Shown here piece by piece: positions 18,743 through 26,982 of a stretch of DNA of 64,000 nucleotides. Source of the DNA: Cellulomonas sp. Leaf334 (GTDB lineage Bacteria > Actinomycetota > Actinomycetes > Actinomycetales > Cellulomonadaceae); NCBI RefSeq assembly GCF_001424195.1, contig NZ_LMOO01000006.1, positions 98,871-162,870 on the forward strand. The letters run 5' to 3'. The stretch's first letter is position 1. Every line of letters starts with the position of its first letter. The notes below the pieces were generated by a model. The model did no database searches. It was not told the origin of the DNA and saw only the letters and a list, made by a program, of their open reading frames with translations. The position numbers and the translations under genes are program-made.

Positions 18743-19752
18743 GCCGACCCCTTCCCGCGGCGGAGCAGGAACGCGAAGACCGGGACGCCGATGAGGGCGG
18801 TGACGATGCCGACGGGCAGCTCGCGCGGGTCGAAGACGGTCCGGGCGAGCGTGTCCGCCCAGATGAGGAACACGGCACCGCTGAGCGCGGCGACGGGCAG
18901 CAGCCGGCGGTGCGCGGGCCCGGTGAGCGACGAGACGGCGTGCGGCAGGATCAGGCCGACGAACCCGATCGCGCCGCTGACCGCGACCATCGCCCCCGTG
19001 AGCAGGGCGACGACCGTCATCAGGGTCCAGCGCGTGCGGTCCACGTCGATGCCCAGGGCCGCCGCCGACGTGTCCCCGAACGCGAACGCGTCGAGCCGCG
19101 TCGCACTGAGCACGAGGACCGTGCCGACGACGACCACCGCGATGCCCGCGATGGCGACCGACCCCCACGTCGCGCCCGCCAGCGAGCCCAGGAGCCAGTT
19201 GAGGATCTCCCGGTAGGAGTCGCCCGTCGAGCTCCAGAAGATGACGAAGCTGGTCCCCGCGGCGGCCATCTGTGACACCGCGAGACCGGCCAGGACCGTC
19301 CGGCCTGGGGACAGGGTGCTCCCCGAACGGGCGAGGGCGAGGGTCGCGACGAGGGCCAGCAGCGCACCGGCGAACGCGGCGACCGGCAGCAGCAGGCTCA
19401 CACCGACGACGAGCACGGCGACCGCGCCGAGCGACGCACCCGACGAGAGTCCGAGCAGGTACGGGTCGGCCAGCGGGTTGCGCGTCAGGCTCTGCATCAC
19501 CGCGCCCGCGATCGCGAGCCCGGCGCCCACAGCGGCTGCCGTGAGCACGCGGGGGAGCCGCAGGTCCCACACGATCGCGTCGTGCAGCCGCGGGACGGCC
19601 TCCACGGGCAGGCCGAGGTGGCCCGCGATGCTGCGCGCGACCTCCGCGACCCCGAGGTCGGCCGGGCCGATCGTGACCGTGACCAGGACCGTCACGACGA
19701 GCGCCGCCAGCCCCGCGAGGACCAGCAGCGACAGAGGCGTGCGGCGTCTCAC
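18733..19752 (-). CDS. FecCD-family ABC permease, putative F420-0 importer
   Basis: A 339-residue integral membrane protein with about ten hydrophobic segments. The FecCD hallmark regions RLPRVLTAAAVGAGLAIAGAVMQ, RNPLADPYLLGLSSGASLGA and IGFVGLILPHAVR-like sequence (here GFVGLILPHAVSSL) are present. The final part DTLARTVFDPRELPVGIVTALIGVPVF is also typical. It would form a homodimeric channel with the ATPase encoded next. ATG 19752 overlaps the binding-protein stop by 4 bases. The substrate is inferred only from neighbouring cofD. Confidence 0.87.
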   Translation of the reverse strand: MRRRTPLSLLVLAGLAALVVTVLVTVTIGPADLGVAEVARSIAGHLGLPVEAVPRLHDAIVWDLRLPRVLTAAAVGAGLAIAGAVMQSLTRNPLADPYLLGLSSGASLGAVAVLVVGVSLLLPVAAFAGALLALVATLALARSGSTLSPGRTVLAGLAVSQMAAAGTSFVIFWSSTGDSYREILNWLLGSLAGATWGSVAIAGIAVVVVGTVLVLSATRLDAFAFGDTSAAALGIDVDRTRWTLMTVVALLTGAMVAVSGAIGFVGLILPHAVSSLTGPAHRRLLPVAALSGAVFLIWADTLARTVFDPRELPVGIVTALIGVPVFAFLLRRGKGSAWT

Positions 19753-20732
19753 CCCAGCTCGGTCAGCTGGTCGCTGAGCGACGCGACCGCGTCGGCGTTG
19801 CGGACCCCGGCCTCGCCCGCCGCGAACGGGACGCGGAGGTACCGCTTCTCCCGCACGGCCGTGAGCTGGCTCGTCGCCGGGTTGGCCTCGAGCAGGGCGA
19901 TCTTCTTGTCCGCGGTGTTCCAGGCGGCGTCGACGAGCACGATCACGTCCGGGTCGGCCGCCACGACCTGCTCCCAGCCGGCCGACGTCCAGCTGTCGTG
20001 CACGTCCGCGAAGATGTTGGTCAGTCCGGCCGCGTCCATGATCATCTGCGGTGCACCGATGCCCGCCCCGACGTACGGGGTGTCCGTCCCGGAGCTGTAC
20101 CAGAGCGCGGTCGTCTCGTCGGCCGGCTGCTGCACGGCCTCCAGCGTCGCCTCCTGCTCCGCGATCAGCTCCTCCGCCCGCTCCGGCACCCCGAAGATCG
20201 CCGCGACCTCACGGATCTCGTCGGCGACCTCCTCGAACGTCAGCGGGTCGGGCATGTAGCCCGCCTCCTTGCACGCCGCGGGGGAGACGTACGTGGTGAT
20301 CCCGAGGTTGTGCAGCGCAGCGCGGTCGCCGGCGCCGTCCGCCGAGAAGTTCGACTCCCAGCCGCCGTAGACGAAGTCGGGCTCCAGCGCGAGCAGCGCC
20401 TCCTGGCCGGGGACCTTGTCCGAGACCACCGGGACGCCCGCGAACGCGGCCTCGTAGGCCTGCGGCACCGGACCGTCCGCGAACGCCGTGCCGATGAGCA
20501 CATCCTCCAGCCCCAGCGCCAGGAGCATCTCCGTCGCGGTCGACTTGATGGTGACGACCTTCGACGGCGGCGCGGTGATCGTGACCTCCGTGCCGCAGTT
20601 GTCGAGGGTCACCGGGGCGAACGTGGCGCTCGCGGGCTCCGTCGGTCCTGCTTCCGGTGTGCTCTGGGCGGAGCACGCCGTGAGCGCCAGGGCGGCGACG
20701 GCGGTCAGGAGGACGGGACGGATCCTGGGCAT
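19749..20732 (-). CDS. ABC transporter substrate-binding lipoprotein, putative F420-0 binding
   Basis: A 327-residue periplasmic-binding protein of the FecB/BtuF type. From ATG 20732 the signal peptide ends in a lipobox LTAC, with Cys near residue 19, so it should be a lipoprotein on the outer face of the membrane. PSKVVTIKSTATEMLLALG is the usual start of the first lobe. An in-frame GTG at 20804 has a much stronger Shine-Dalgarno (GGAGG, 6 bases away) and would add 24 residues, including a Pro-rich stretch, before the signal peptide. I prefer ATG 20732 for a normal signal peptide, but the start is uncertain. Confidence 0.85.
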   Translation of the reverse strand: MPRIRPVLLTAVAALALTACSAQSTPEAGPTEPASATFAPVTLDNCGTEVTITAPPSKVVTIKSTATEMLLALGLEDVLIGTAFADGPVPQAYEAAFAGVPVVSDKVPGQEALLALEPDFVYGGWESNFSADGAGDRAALHNLGITTYVSPAACKEAGYMPDPLTFEEVADEIREVAAIFGVPERAEELIAEQEATLEAVQQPADETTALWYSSGTDTPYVGAGIGAPQMIMDAAGLTNIFADVHDSWTSAGWEQVVAADPDVIVLVDAAWNTADKKIALLEANPATSQLTAVREKRYLRVPFAAGEAGVRNADAVASLSDQLTELG

Positions 20733-20810
20733 CGGGATGAGGGCTCCGGGGCTCTGCGGTGCGGGGCGCGCGAGCACGTCGCTCGGCGTCGGGGTGGGGT
20801 GCACGTCGCA

Positions 20811-20859
20811 CCTCCGGAGGGCCGCCCACGTCCGGGCGGCGCGACCCGGCCACAGCCGG
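20811..20859 (-). promoter_or_regulatory. Three consecutive hairpins upstream of the F420-0 importer genes
   Basis: Read on the minus strand, the upstream region of the binding-protein gene contains three perfect inverted repeats in 49 bases. They are CCGGC-N4-GCCGG (20846-20859), GCCGCCC-N6-GGGCGGC (20821-20840) and the palindrome CCTCCGGAGG (20811-20820). The last buries the GGAGG that precedes GTG 20804. This could form a structured leader that controls translation. I could not match it to a known riboswitch; the conserved cobalamin-riboswitch boxes are not visible. Confidence 0.4.
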
Positions 20860-20952
20860 CAGGGTTCCGGGCACAGAGTAGGCCTGGGGGGTGGTGTGTC
20901 GGCAAGTGGGCCGCGGTCGCAGTGGACGACCTGCGCTCGTCGCCGTCGGGTC

Positions 20953-20996
20953 TTGATGTCCTGCTCCGAGTGGCCTAGGATCGAACACATGTTCGA
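20953..20996 (+). promoter_or_regulatory. Promoter with perfect LexA/SOS box
   Basis: TTGATG (20953-20958) and TAGGAT (20976-20981) are separated by 17 bases, a good sigma-70-type promoter. Directly over the expected transcription start lies TCGAACACATGTTCGA (20981-20996), which fits the actinobacterial LexA consensus TCGAAC-N4-GTTCGA with no mismatch. LexA binding there would block the promoter. The box includes the start codon of the small ORF at 20989. Confidence 0.75.
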
Positions 20997-21078
20997 CAGT
21001 GGTGTGGGCGGTGATCCGGGGCTCGGGGAGGTCCCGGATCACGCTCACGCTCACGCTCACGCACGGGTGCTGAGCTGA
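20989..21078 (+). CDS. Possible SOS-controlled leaderless 29-codon ORF with His-Ala repeat
   Basis: ATG 20989 lies 8 bases after the -10 element, so the transcript would begin at or next to the start codon (leaderless). The 29-residue peptide begins MFDSGVGG and contains DHAHAHAHAR, encoded by four copies of TCACGC (21039-21062). A GACGGC-N6-GCCGTC hairpin follows at 21082-21099. Many actinobacterial DUF222/HNH (13E12-type) genes have LexA boxes and begin with similar MFD sequences, so this may be the remnant 5' end of such a gene. It could also be a true micropeptide. No homologue was recognised. Confidence 0.4.
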   Translation: MFDSGVGGDPGLGEVPDHAHAHAHARVLS

Positions 21079-21097
21079 CCCGACGGCTGTGCCGCCG

Positions 21098-22514
21098 TCA
21101 GGGTGCGGCGGCGAGTGCCAGGGCGCGAGCGACGTCGTCCACCTCGACGCCGAGGAGGCCGACGGTGACCCGGACGTGGTCACCGGGACGTGCGGACTCG
21201 CGGGTGTCGGCGCTCACCGGGGTGTGGCTCGTCCCTTCTCGCTCGGCGGCGTCGTCCTCCGATGACGGGTTGAGGGTGGTCGTACCTCCGTCGGCGGAGA
21301 ACGGGGTGCCCGGCGCCACGCGGATGCCGGCTGCCTCGAGTCGGACCAGCGCGGTGCGCTCGTCGTGCACCGGGAGCCAGACGTTGATCCCGTCGCCGGG
21401 CTCGATCGCGAGGCCGTGCGTGGCGAGGGCGTCGCGGAGGGCGCGGCGGCGGGCGTGGTAGACGCGACGGGCGTGCGCGACGGCCTCGATGGCGGTGCTG
21501 TCGGTGAGCAGGTCGACGAGGACGTGCTGGAGGAGGCGACTGGTCCAGCCGGGGCCGAGCATGCGGCGGGCGACCAGACCGTCGAGCACGGAGGCGGGTC
21601 CGCCCACAGCGGCGATGCGCAGGTCGGGGCCGTGGGACTTCGAGTAGGAGCGCACGTGCACGACCCGGTCGGGCAGGAGCGACCCGAGGCTGACGTCGCG
21701 CGCGGACGCGATCTCGCCCGAGTGGTCGTCCTCGACGACGAGGGCGTCGTACCGGCGCAGGACGGCGGCGAGCTCACGGGCGCGCGTGGAGGTCATGCTC
21801 ACGCCGGTCGGGTTGTGGGCGCGCGGCTGCACGACGACGACGCCCGCCCCGGCGTCGAGCGCCCGGTCGAGCGCGTCGGGTCGCATCCCGTGCCGGTCGA
21901 GCGTGACGGGGACGCGTTCGAGCCCGAGCTGATCCACGAGGTCGAACAGCGGGGGGAAGCCGGGGTCCTCCACGGCGATGCGGGAGCCGTAGCCGGCGAC
22001 GCGTTCGAGGGTTCGGCTGATGGCGTCGAGAGCCCCGTCGACGACGGTGATGCGCTGCGGTGCGAACGGCCACGAGTCCCGCAGCAGCACCTCGAGGGCG
22101 GGGACGACGGGTGAGGTGACGTAGGCACCGGTGTCGGCAGCGGGTCTCTGGAGCCGCGACGCGGGACAGGGCAGGACCGATCAGCGGCAGCAGCTCGGGG
22201 TCGGGGGTGCCGGTCGACAGGTCGAGCCGGGCGGGCGCGCCACCGGCGAGCTCGCGGTAGCGGGGCGGGAGCCAGCTCGCCGGCGGAGGGAGGACGACGG
22301 TTCCAGCGCGACCGCGGGAGATCACGATGCCGACGGCCGAGAGCGCCTGCCAGGCGCCGCTGACGGTCGCCGGGCTGACGCCGAGGTCGGCGGCGAGGTG
22401 GCGGACGGTCGGGAGCCGGTCACCGGGCCGCAGGTCACCGCCGCGGACGAGTCGCGCCACGGTCGCCGCGATGCCGCGGGGGCTGCGGTCGTCGACGTGG
22501 GAGGCGAGGTCCAT
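21098..22514 (-). pseudogene. MocR-type (GntR-aminotransferase) regulator, frameshifted
   Basis: The N-terminal part (from ATG 22514) has a GntR winged helix: GIAATVARLVRGGDLRPGDRLPTVRHLAADLGVSPATVSGAW-type sequence. The C-terminal part is a class I aminotransferase-like domain with VVVVQPRAHNPTGVSMT and the probable PLP lysine in SYSKSHGPDLR. The two parts lie in different frames. Continuity breaks near 22135-22150, where one extra base (or two missing) separates APETR from ADTGAYVTSP. Intact MocR proteins of about 470 residues would span both. It may be inactive, or the assembly may carry an error. It is divergent from the pyrimidine locus and may have regulated it. Confidence 0.8.
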
Positions 22515-22571
22515 GCGGGTCAGGATGCACGTCGCAGCCGAGGCCGCGGAGGCCGTCGGCGAGAAGGCTCA

Positions 22572-22636
22572 GATGTTTACGTGGACGGCGCCGATGTTCG
22601 CGTCGAGGTACCGATCAGTAACAGCGCAGAAATGTT
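22572..22636 (+). repeat. Short direct repeats in the regulator/hydrolase intergenic region
   Basis: The 224-base gap between the MocR-type gene and the hydrolase gene has a locally lower GC content. GATGTT occurs at 22572-22577 and 22593-22598, exactly 21 bases (two helical turns) apart, and AATGTT follows at 22631-22636. MocR-type regulators are known to bind direct repeats, so these could be operator half-sites. No clear -35/-10 pair was identified. Confidence 0.3.
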
Positions 22637-22738
22637 CAACCCGGACAGTCACATTCCAGGCTACGGTGCCAAGAACGGGCACTCAGGCGCCGCGTAGGGC
22701 TCCGAGGCCGGTCGAGATGAGACGAACGGAGGAGCCCT

Positions 22739-23587
22739 ATGACCGTCGTACGCGTCGCGTTCACCCAGGCCACCTGGACGGGCGACAAGGAGTCGATGAT
22801 CGCGCTCCACGAGGACTGGACGCGGGAGGCCGCCTCGCAGGGTGCGCAGATCATCGCGTTCCAGGAGCTGTTCTACGGCCCGTACTTCGGGATCACGCAG
22901 GACACCGCCTACTACGACTACGCGGAGTCGGTGCCGGGTCCGACGACGGAGCGGTTCGCGGCGCTGGCCAAGGAGCTCGGCATCGTCATGGTGCTCCCCG
23001 TGTACGAGGAGGAGCAACCCGGCGTCCTCTACAACACGGCCGCGGTGATCGACGCCGACGGCAGCTACCTCGGCAAGTACCGCAAGCACCACATCCCGAA
23101 CCTGCCGAAGTTCTGGGAGAAGTTCTACTTCCGTCCGGGCAACCTCGGATACCCGGTGTTCGAGACGGCCGTCGGGACGATCGGCGTGAACATCTGCTAC
23201 GACCGGCACTTCCCGGAAGGGTGGCGGGTCCTGGCCCTCAACGGGGCACAGATCGTGTTCAACCCCAATGCGACGGCCCCCGGGATCTCGAACAAGCTGT
23301 GGGAGATCGAGCAGCCCGCCGCGGCGGTGGCCAACGGGATCTTCGTCGTCGCGAACAACCGTGTCGGGCTCGAGGACAACGAGTACGGCGACGAGGCCGT
23401 CAACTTCTACGGCTCGTCGTACGCGGTCGGACCGGACGGCAACTACGTCGGCGAGGTCGGCTCGTCGAGCGAGAACCAGCTGATCGTGCGGGACCTGGAC
23501 CTCGACCAGATCCGCGTGGTGCGGGAGCGGTGGCAGTTCTTCCGCGACCGTCGCCCGGACGCCTACGGCCCGATCGTGGCTCCGTGA
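22739..23587 (+). CDS. Carbon-nitrogen hydrolase, probable beta-ureidopropionase (N-carbamoyl-beta-alanine amidohydrolase)
   Basis: A 282-residue nitrilase-superfamily enzyme. The Glu-Lys-Cys triad is Glu43 (FQELFYGPYF), Lys116 (KYRKHHIP) and Cys153 (NICYDRHFPE). The close spacing of the triad and the KYRKHHIP motif match N-carbamyl-beta-alanine and N-carbamyl-amino acid hydrolases. It would release beta-alanine, CO2 and ammonia in the cytoplasm. ATG 22739 is preceded by GGAGG. The dihydropyrimidinase gene follows 16 bases later, which supports the pyrimidine assignment over a D-amino acid one. Confidence 0.86.
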   Translation: MTVVRVAFTQATWTGDKESMIALHEDWTREAASQGAQIIAFQELFYGPYFGITQDTAYYDYAESVPGPTTERFAALAKELGIVMVLPVYEEEQPGVLYNTAAVIDADGSYLGKYRKHHIPNLPKFWEKFYFRPGNLGYPVFETAVGTIGVNICYDRHFPEGWRVLALNGAQIVFNPNATAPGISNKLWEIEQPAAAVANGIFVVANNRVGLEDNEYGDEAVNFYGSSYAVGPDGNYVGEVGSSSENQLIVRDLDLDQIRVVRERWQFFRDRRPDAYGPIVAP

Positions 23588-23603
23588 GCGAGGAGGCACT
23601 CTC

Positions 23604-25022
23604 ATGACGACCCTCATTGCGGGCGGGACCCTGGTCAGCGCGACCGGGCGGACGGCCGCCGACGTGCTCATCGACGGCGAGACCATCGCCGCGGTGCTCA
23701 GCCCGGGCTCGACGCTGCTCGGCCACGACCTCGCCGCGAGCGTCGACCAGGTCATCGACGCGACCGGGAAGTACGTCATCCCGGGCGGCATCGACGCGCA
23801 CACCCACATGGAGCTCCCGTTCGGCGGCACCAACGCGTCGGACACGTTCGAGTCGGGCACCCGCGCCGCGGCGTGGGGCGGGACGACGACGATCATCGAC
23901 TTCGCGGTGCAGCGCACGGGCGAGCGGGTGATGGACGGGCTCGGGGCCTGGCACGACAAGGCGGCCGGGAACTGCGCGATCGACTACGGCTTCCACCAGA
24001 TCGTCGGCGGCGTCGACGAGGACTCCCTCAAGGCGATGGAAGGACTCGTCGCCGAGGGGGTGACCAGCTACAAGCTGTTCATGGCCTACCCGGGCGTCTT
24101 CTACTCCGACGACGCGCAGATCCTGCGGGCCATGCAGAAGGCGGCCGACCTCGGGCTGCTCACGATGATGCACGCCGAGAACGGCCCGGCGATCGACGTG
24201 CTCGCCGCGCAGCTCGTCGCGCAGGGCAAGACCGACCCGTACTTCCACGGCATCGCGCGCGCCTGGCAGCTCGAGGAGGAGGCCACGCACCGGGCGATCA
24301 TGCTGGCCGACGTCACGAACGCCCCGCTGTACGTGGTGCACGTGAGCGCCAAGCAGGCCGTCGCGCAGCTGGCGTGGGCCCGCGACAACGGGAAGAACGT
24401 GTTCGGCGAGACGTGTCCGCAGTACCTGTACCTCAGCCTCGAGCAGCAGCTGGGAGCACCAGGTTTCGAGGGCGCCAAGTGGGTGTGCTCCACACCCCTG
24501 CGCTCCCGGGCCGAGGGTCACCAGGAGCACATGTGGCAGGCGCTGCGGACCAACGACCTGCAGATGGTCTCCACCGACCACTGCCCCTTCTGCATGAAGG
24601 GCCAGAAGGACCTGGGGGTCGGTGACTTCCGGGCCATCCCCAACGGGATCGGCTCGATCGAGCACCGCATGGACCTGATGTACCAGGGGGTCGTCACGGG
24701 GCAGATCACGCTGGAGCGGTGGGTTGAGCTCACCTCGACCACCCCCGCGCGGATGTTCGGGCTGTACGGGACGAAGGGCGTCATCGCGCCGGGGGCCGAC
24801 GCCGACGTCGTCGTCTACGACCCGGCCGGCCACACGTCGATCGGCGTCGGCAAGACGCACCACATGAACATGGACCACTCGGCGTGGGAGGGGTACGAGA
24901 TCGACGGGCACGTCGACGTCGTCCTCTCGCGGGGGACCGTCGTGGTGGACGAGACCGGCTACCGCGGACGCGCCGGGCACGGGAAGTACGTGCCGCGCGG
25001 CCTGTCCCAGTACCTCCTGTAG
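23604..25022 (+). CDS. hydA: Dihydropyrimidinase / D-hydantoinase
   Basis: A 472-residue cyclic amidohydrolase that opens dihydrouracil or hydantoin rings. The binuclear metal site is visible: His66 and His68 in GGIDAHTHME, the lysine expected to be carboxylated at Lys157 in TSYKLFMAYPG, His190 in MMHAENG and His246 in VVHVS, with the Asp of STDHCPF completing it. The length fits the family. AGGAGG precedes ATG 23604. Neighbouring beta-ureidopropionase and aminotransferase genes favour the dihydropyrimidine role. Confidence 0.92.
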   Translation: MTTLIAGGTLVSATGRTAADVLIDGETIAAVLSPGSTLLGHDLAASVDQVIDATGKYVIPGGIDAHTHMELPFGGTNASDTFESGTRAAAWGGTTTIIDFAVQRTGERVMDGLGAWHDKAAGNCAIDYGFHQIVGGVDEDSLKAMEGLVAEGVTSYKLFMAYPGVFYSDDAQILRAMQKAADLGLLTMMHAENGPAIDVLAAQLVAQGKTDPYFHGIARAWQLEEEATHRAIMLADVTNAPLYVVHVSAKQAVAQLAWARDNGKNVFGETCPQYLYLSLEQQLGAPGFEGAKWVCSTPLRSRAEGHQEHMWQALRTNDLQMVSTDHCPFCMKGQKDLGVGDFRAIPNGIGSIEHRMDLMYQGVVTGQITLERWVELTSTTPARMFGLYGTKGVIAPGADADVVVYDPAGHTSIGVGKTHHMNMDHSAWEGYEIDGHVDVVLSRGTVVVDETGYRGRAGHGKYVPRGLSQYLL

Positions 25023-25033
25023 AAGGGCACCCC

Positions 25034-26050
25034 ATGGACTTCGGCGTCGTCCTGCAGACGAACCCGCCCGCCTCGCGCACGGTCGAGCTGGCCCGCCTGG
25101 CCGAGACGCACGGGTTCAGCCACGTGTGGACGTTCGACTCGCACCTGCTGTGGCAGGAGCCGTTCGTCATCTACTCGGCGATCCTCGCGGCCACCCGCAA
25201 GGTGATGGTGGGGCCCATGGTGACCAACCCGGCGACGCGGGACTGGACGGTCATCGCGTCCCTGTTCGCCACGCTCAACGAGATGTACGGCAACCGCACG
25301 ATCTGCGGGATCGGCCGCGGCGACTCCGCGGTGCGGACCCTGCACGGGCGGCCGTCGAACCTGGCGACCCTGCGCGAGTCGGTGCACGTGATCCGCGAGC
25401 TGGCCAACGACCGGGCCGTCGAGGTCAACGGCGCCAAGGTGCACTTCCCGTGGTCACGGGGCTCGACGCTCGACATCTGGGTCGCCGCGTACGGTCCGCT
25501 GGCGCTCAAGCTGACCGGCGAGGTGGGCGACGGGTTCATCCTCCAGCTCGCGGACCCGGACATCGCCGCCTGGACGATCAAGGTGGTGCGCGACGCGGCC
25601 GAGCAGGCGGGGCGGGACCCCGACGCGGTGAAGTTCTGCGTGGCCGCGCCGATGTACATCGGTGACGACCGCCAGCACATGCGGGAGCAGTGTCGCTGGT
25701 TCGGGGGCATGGTCGGCAACCACGTCGCGGACATCGTCGCCCGTTACGGAGCCGACTCGTCCGTCCCGAAGGCGCTCACCGACTACATAGCGGGCCGCCA
25801 GGGCTACGACTACAACGAGCACGGCCGTGCCGGGAACACCCACGCGGCGTTCGTGCCCGACGAGATCGTGGAGCGGTTCTGCATCCTCGGCGACGCGCAG
25901 GAGCACGTCGAACGGCTCGAGGCCCTGCGCGACCTCGGCGTCACCCAGTTCGCCGGCTACCTCCAGCACGACAACAAGGAGGAGACGATGCGCGTCTACG
26001 GCGAGCACGTCATCCCCGCCCTGGCGACGCCGGTCGTGGCCACCGCATGA
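25034..26050 (+). CDS. LLM-class flavin/F420-dependent oxidoreductase (CPS_4043-like family)
   Basis: A 338-residue luciferase-like TIM barrel starting MDFGVVLQTNPPASRTVELARLAE. It resembles the TIGR03842 group, which is related to methylenetetrahydromethanopterin reductase; some members occur in organisms thought to lack F420, so FMN cannot be excluded. It lies 11 bases after dihydropyrimidinase and overlaps the permease gene by 4 bases. It may act on a pyrimidine or its ring-opened product. No dihydropyrimidine dehydrogenase is present in the locus, so this enzyme is a candidate for that missing redox step. That role is inference only. Confidence 0.8.
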   Translation: MDFGVVLQTNPPASRTVELARLAETHGFSHVWTFDSHLLWQEPFVIYSAILAATRKVMVGPMVTNPATRDWTVIASLFATLNEMYGNRTICGIGRGDSAVRTLHGRPSNLATLRESVHVIRELANDRAVEVNGAKVHFPWSRGSTLDIWVAAYGPLALKLTGEVGDGFILQLADPDIAAWTIKVVRDAAEQAGRDPDAVKFCVAAPMYIGDDRQHMREQCRWFGGMVGNHVADIVARYGADSSVPKALTDYIAGRQGYDYNEHGRAGNTHAAFVPDEIVERFCILGDAQEHVERLEALRDLGVTQFAGYLQHDNKEETMRVYGEHVIPALATPVVATA

Positions 26051-26982
26051 CCGATCTGGCCACCACGCTCGCGCCGGAGCGCACTGCTCCGGTGCCCGTC
26101 CGGCCGCGCGAGCGGTCGACGGTGGGCCGACGGATCCTCGTCGCGGTGCTCGCGGTCCTGCTGCTCGCCGCGCTCTGGGAGCTGGTCAAGGTCGTCGTGC
26201 CCGACGCGGGTGGCCACCTCGGCGAGGCGAGCGTGCTGCCGCGGACCGACGACCTGGCGATGCCGCACGTCTGGGACATCGTGGACCGCGTGCTCCAGCC
26301 GGAGACGTCGGCCACCGGATCGCCGACGGTGCTGAGCGCGATGCTCTCGGCGTGCTGGTTCACGCTGCGGGTCGCGCTCGCGGGCTGGCTGGTGGGGTCG
26401 ATCGGCGGGCTGCTGCTCGCGGCGCTCATGCAGCGCTGGCAGATGGCCGAGTCCGCGCTGGTGCCGTGGGTGGTGCTCAGCCAGACGGTGCCGCTCATCG
26501 CGCTCGCGCCGCTGGTCGTCGGCTGGGGTGGGCGCATCCACATCGGGACGTTCGAGTGGCAGCGGTGGATGTCGGTCGCGCTCATCGCGAGCTACCTGGC
26601 GTTCTTCCCCGTGACCATCGGTGCGCTGCGCGGGTTCCAGTCGCCGCCCGCGGCGCAGGTCGAGCTGTTCCGCGCGCAGGCGGCCAGCTGGAACCGCACG
26701 ATGCTTTCGCTGCGGCTCCCGGCGAGCGTCCCGTACCTGCTGCCCGCGCTGCGGCTCGGCGCGGCGACCGCGGTGGTCGGCGCGATCGTCGCAGAGGTGT
26801 CGACCGGCACGAAGGGCGGCATCGGGCGACTGATCATCAGCTACGCGCAGTCGGCGAGCGGCGACCCCGCGAAGCCGTGGGCGGCGATCGCCGCGGCCGC
26901 GCTGCTCGGTCTGGTCGCCGCCGGCCTGGTGTCCCTGCTCGGGCTCGGCCTGGGCCGCTACCGCTACGCGGAGGTCTCATGA
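26047..26982 (+). CDS. ABC transporter permease, NMT1/SsuC type (first of two)
   Basis: A 311-residue membrane protein. After a hydrophilic N-terminus there is one membrane segment (ILVAVLAVLLLAALWELV), then a periplasmic stretch and the binding-protein-dependent permease domain. The EAA-type cytoplasmic loop is ELFRAQAASWNRTMLSLRLPASVPYLLPALRLG. ATG 26047 overlaps the oxidoreductase stop (ATGA), and the stop overlaps the ATPase gene. It would pair with the second permease at 27779 to form a heterodimeric channel. The substrate is probably a pyrimidine-related compound, judged by context only. Confidence 0.85.
   Translation: MTDLATTLAPERTAPVPVRPRERSTVGRRILVAVLAVLLLAALWELVKVVVPDAGGHLGEASVLPRTDDLAMPHVWDIVDRVLQPETSATGSPTVLSAMLSACWFTLRVALAGWLVGSIGGLLLAALMQRWQMAESALVPWVVLSQTVPLIALAPLVVGWGGRIHIGTFEWQRWMSVALIASYLAFFPVTIGALRGFQSPPAAQVELFRAQAASWNRTMLSLRLPASVPYLLPALRLGAATAVVGAIVAEVSTGTKGGIGRLIISYAQSASGDPAKPWAAIAAAALLGLVAAGLVSLLGLGLGRYRYAEVS

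Noticed and set aside
20733..20988. Cobalamin or other known riboswitch ahead of the importer
   Set aside because: The FecBCDE-type genes made this worth testing, but the conserved boxes of the cobalamin riboswitch are not visible. Only simple hairpins are seen.
21039..21062. Four tandem TCACGC units as a possible satellite or CRISPR-like repeat
   Set aside because: The units are only 6 bases and contiguous without spacers. They are better explained as the codons of the His-Ala repeat in the small ORF.
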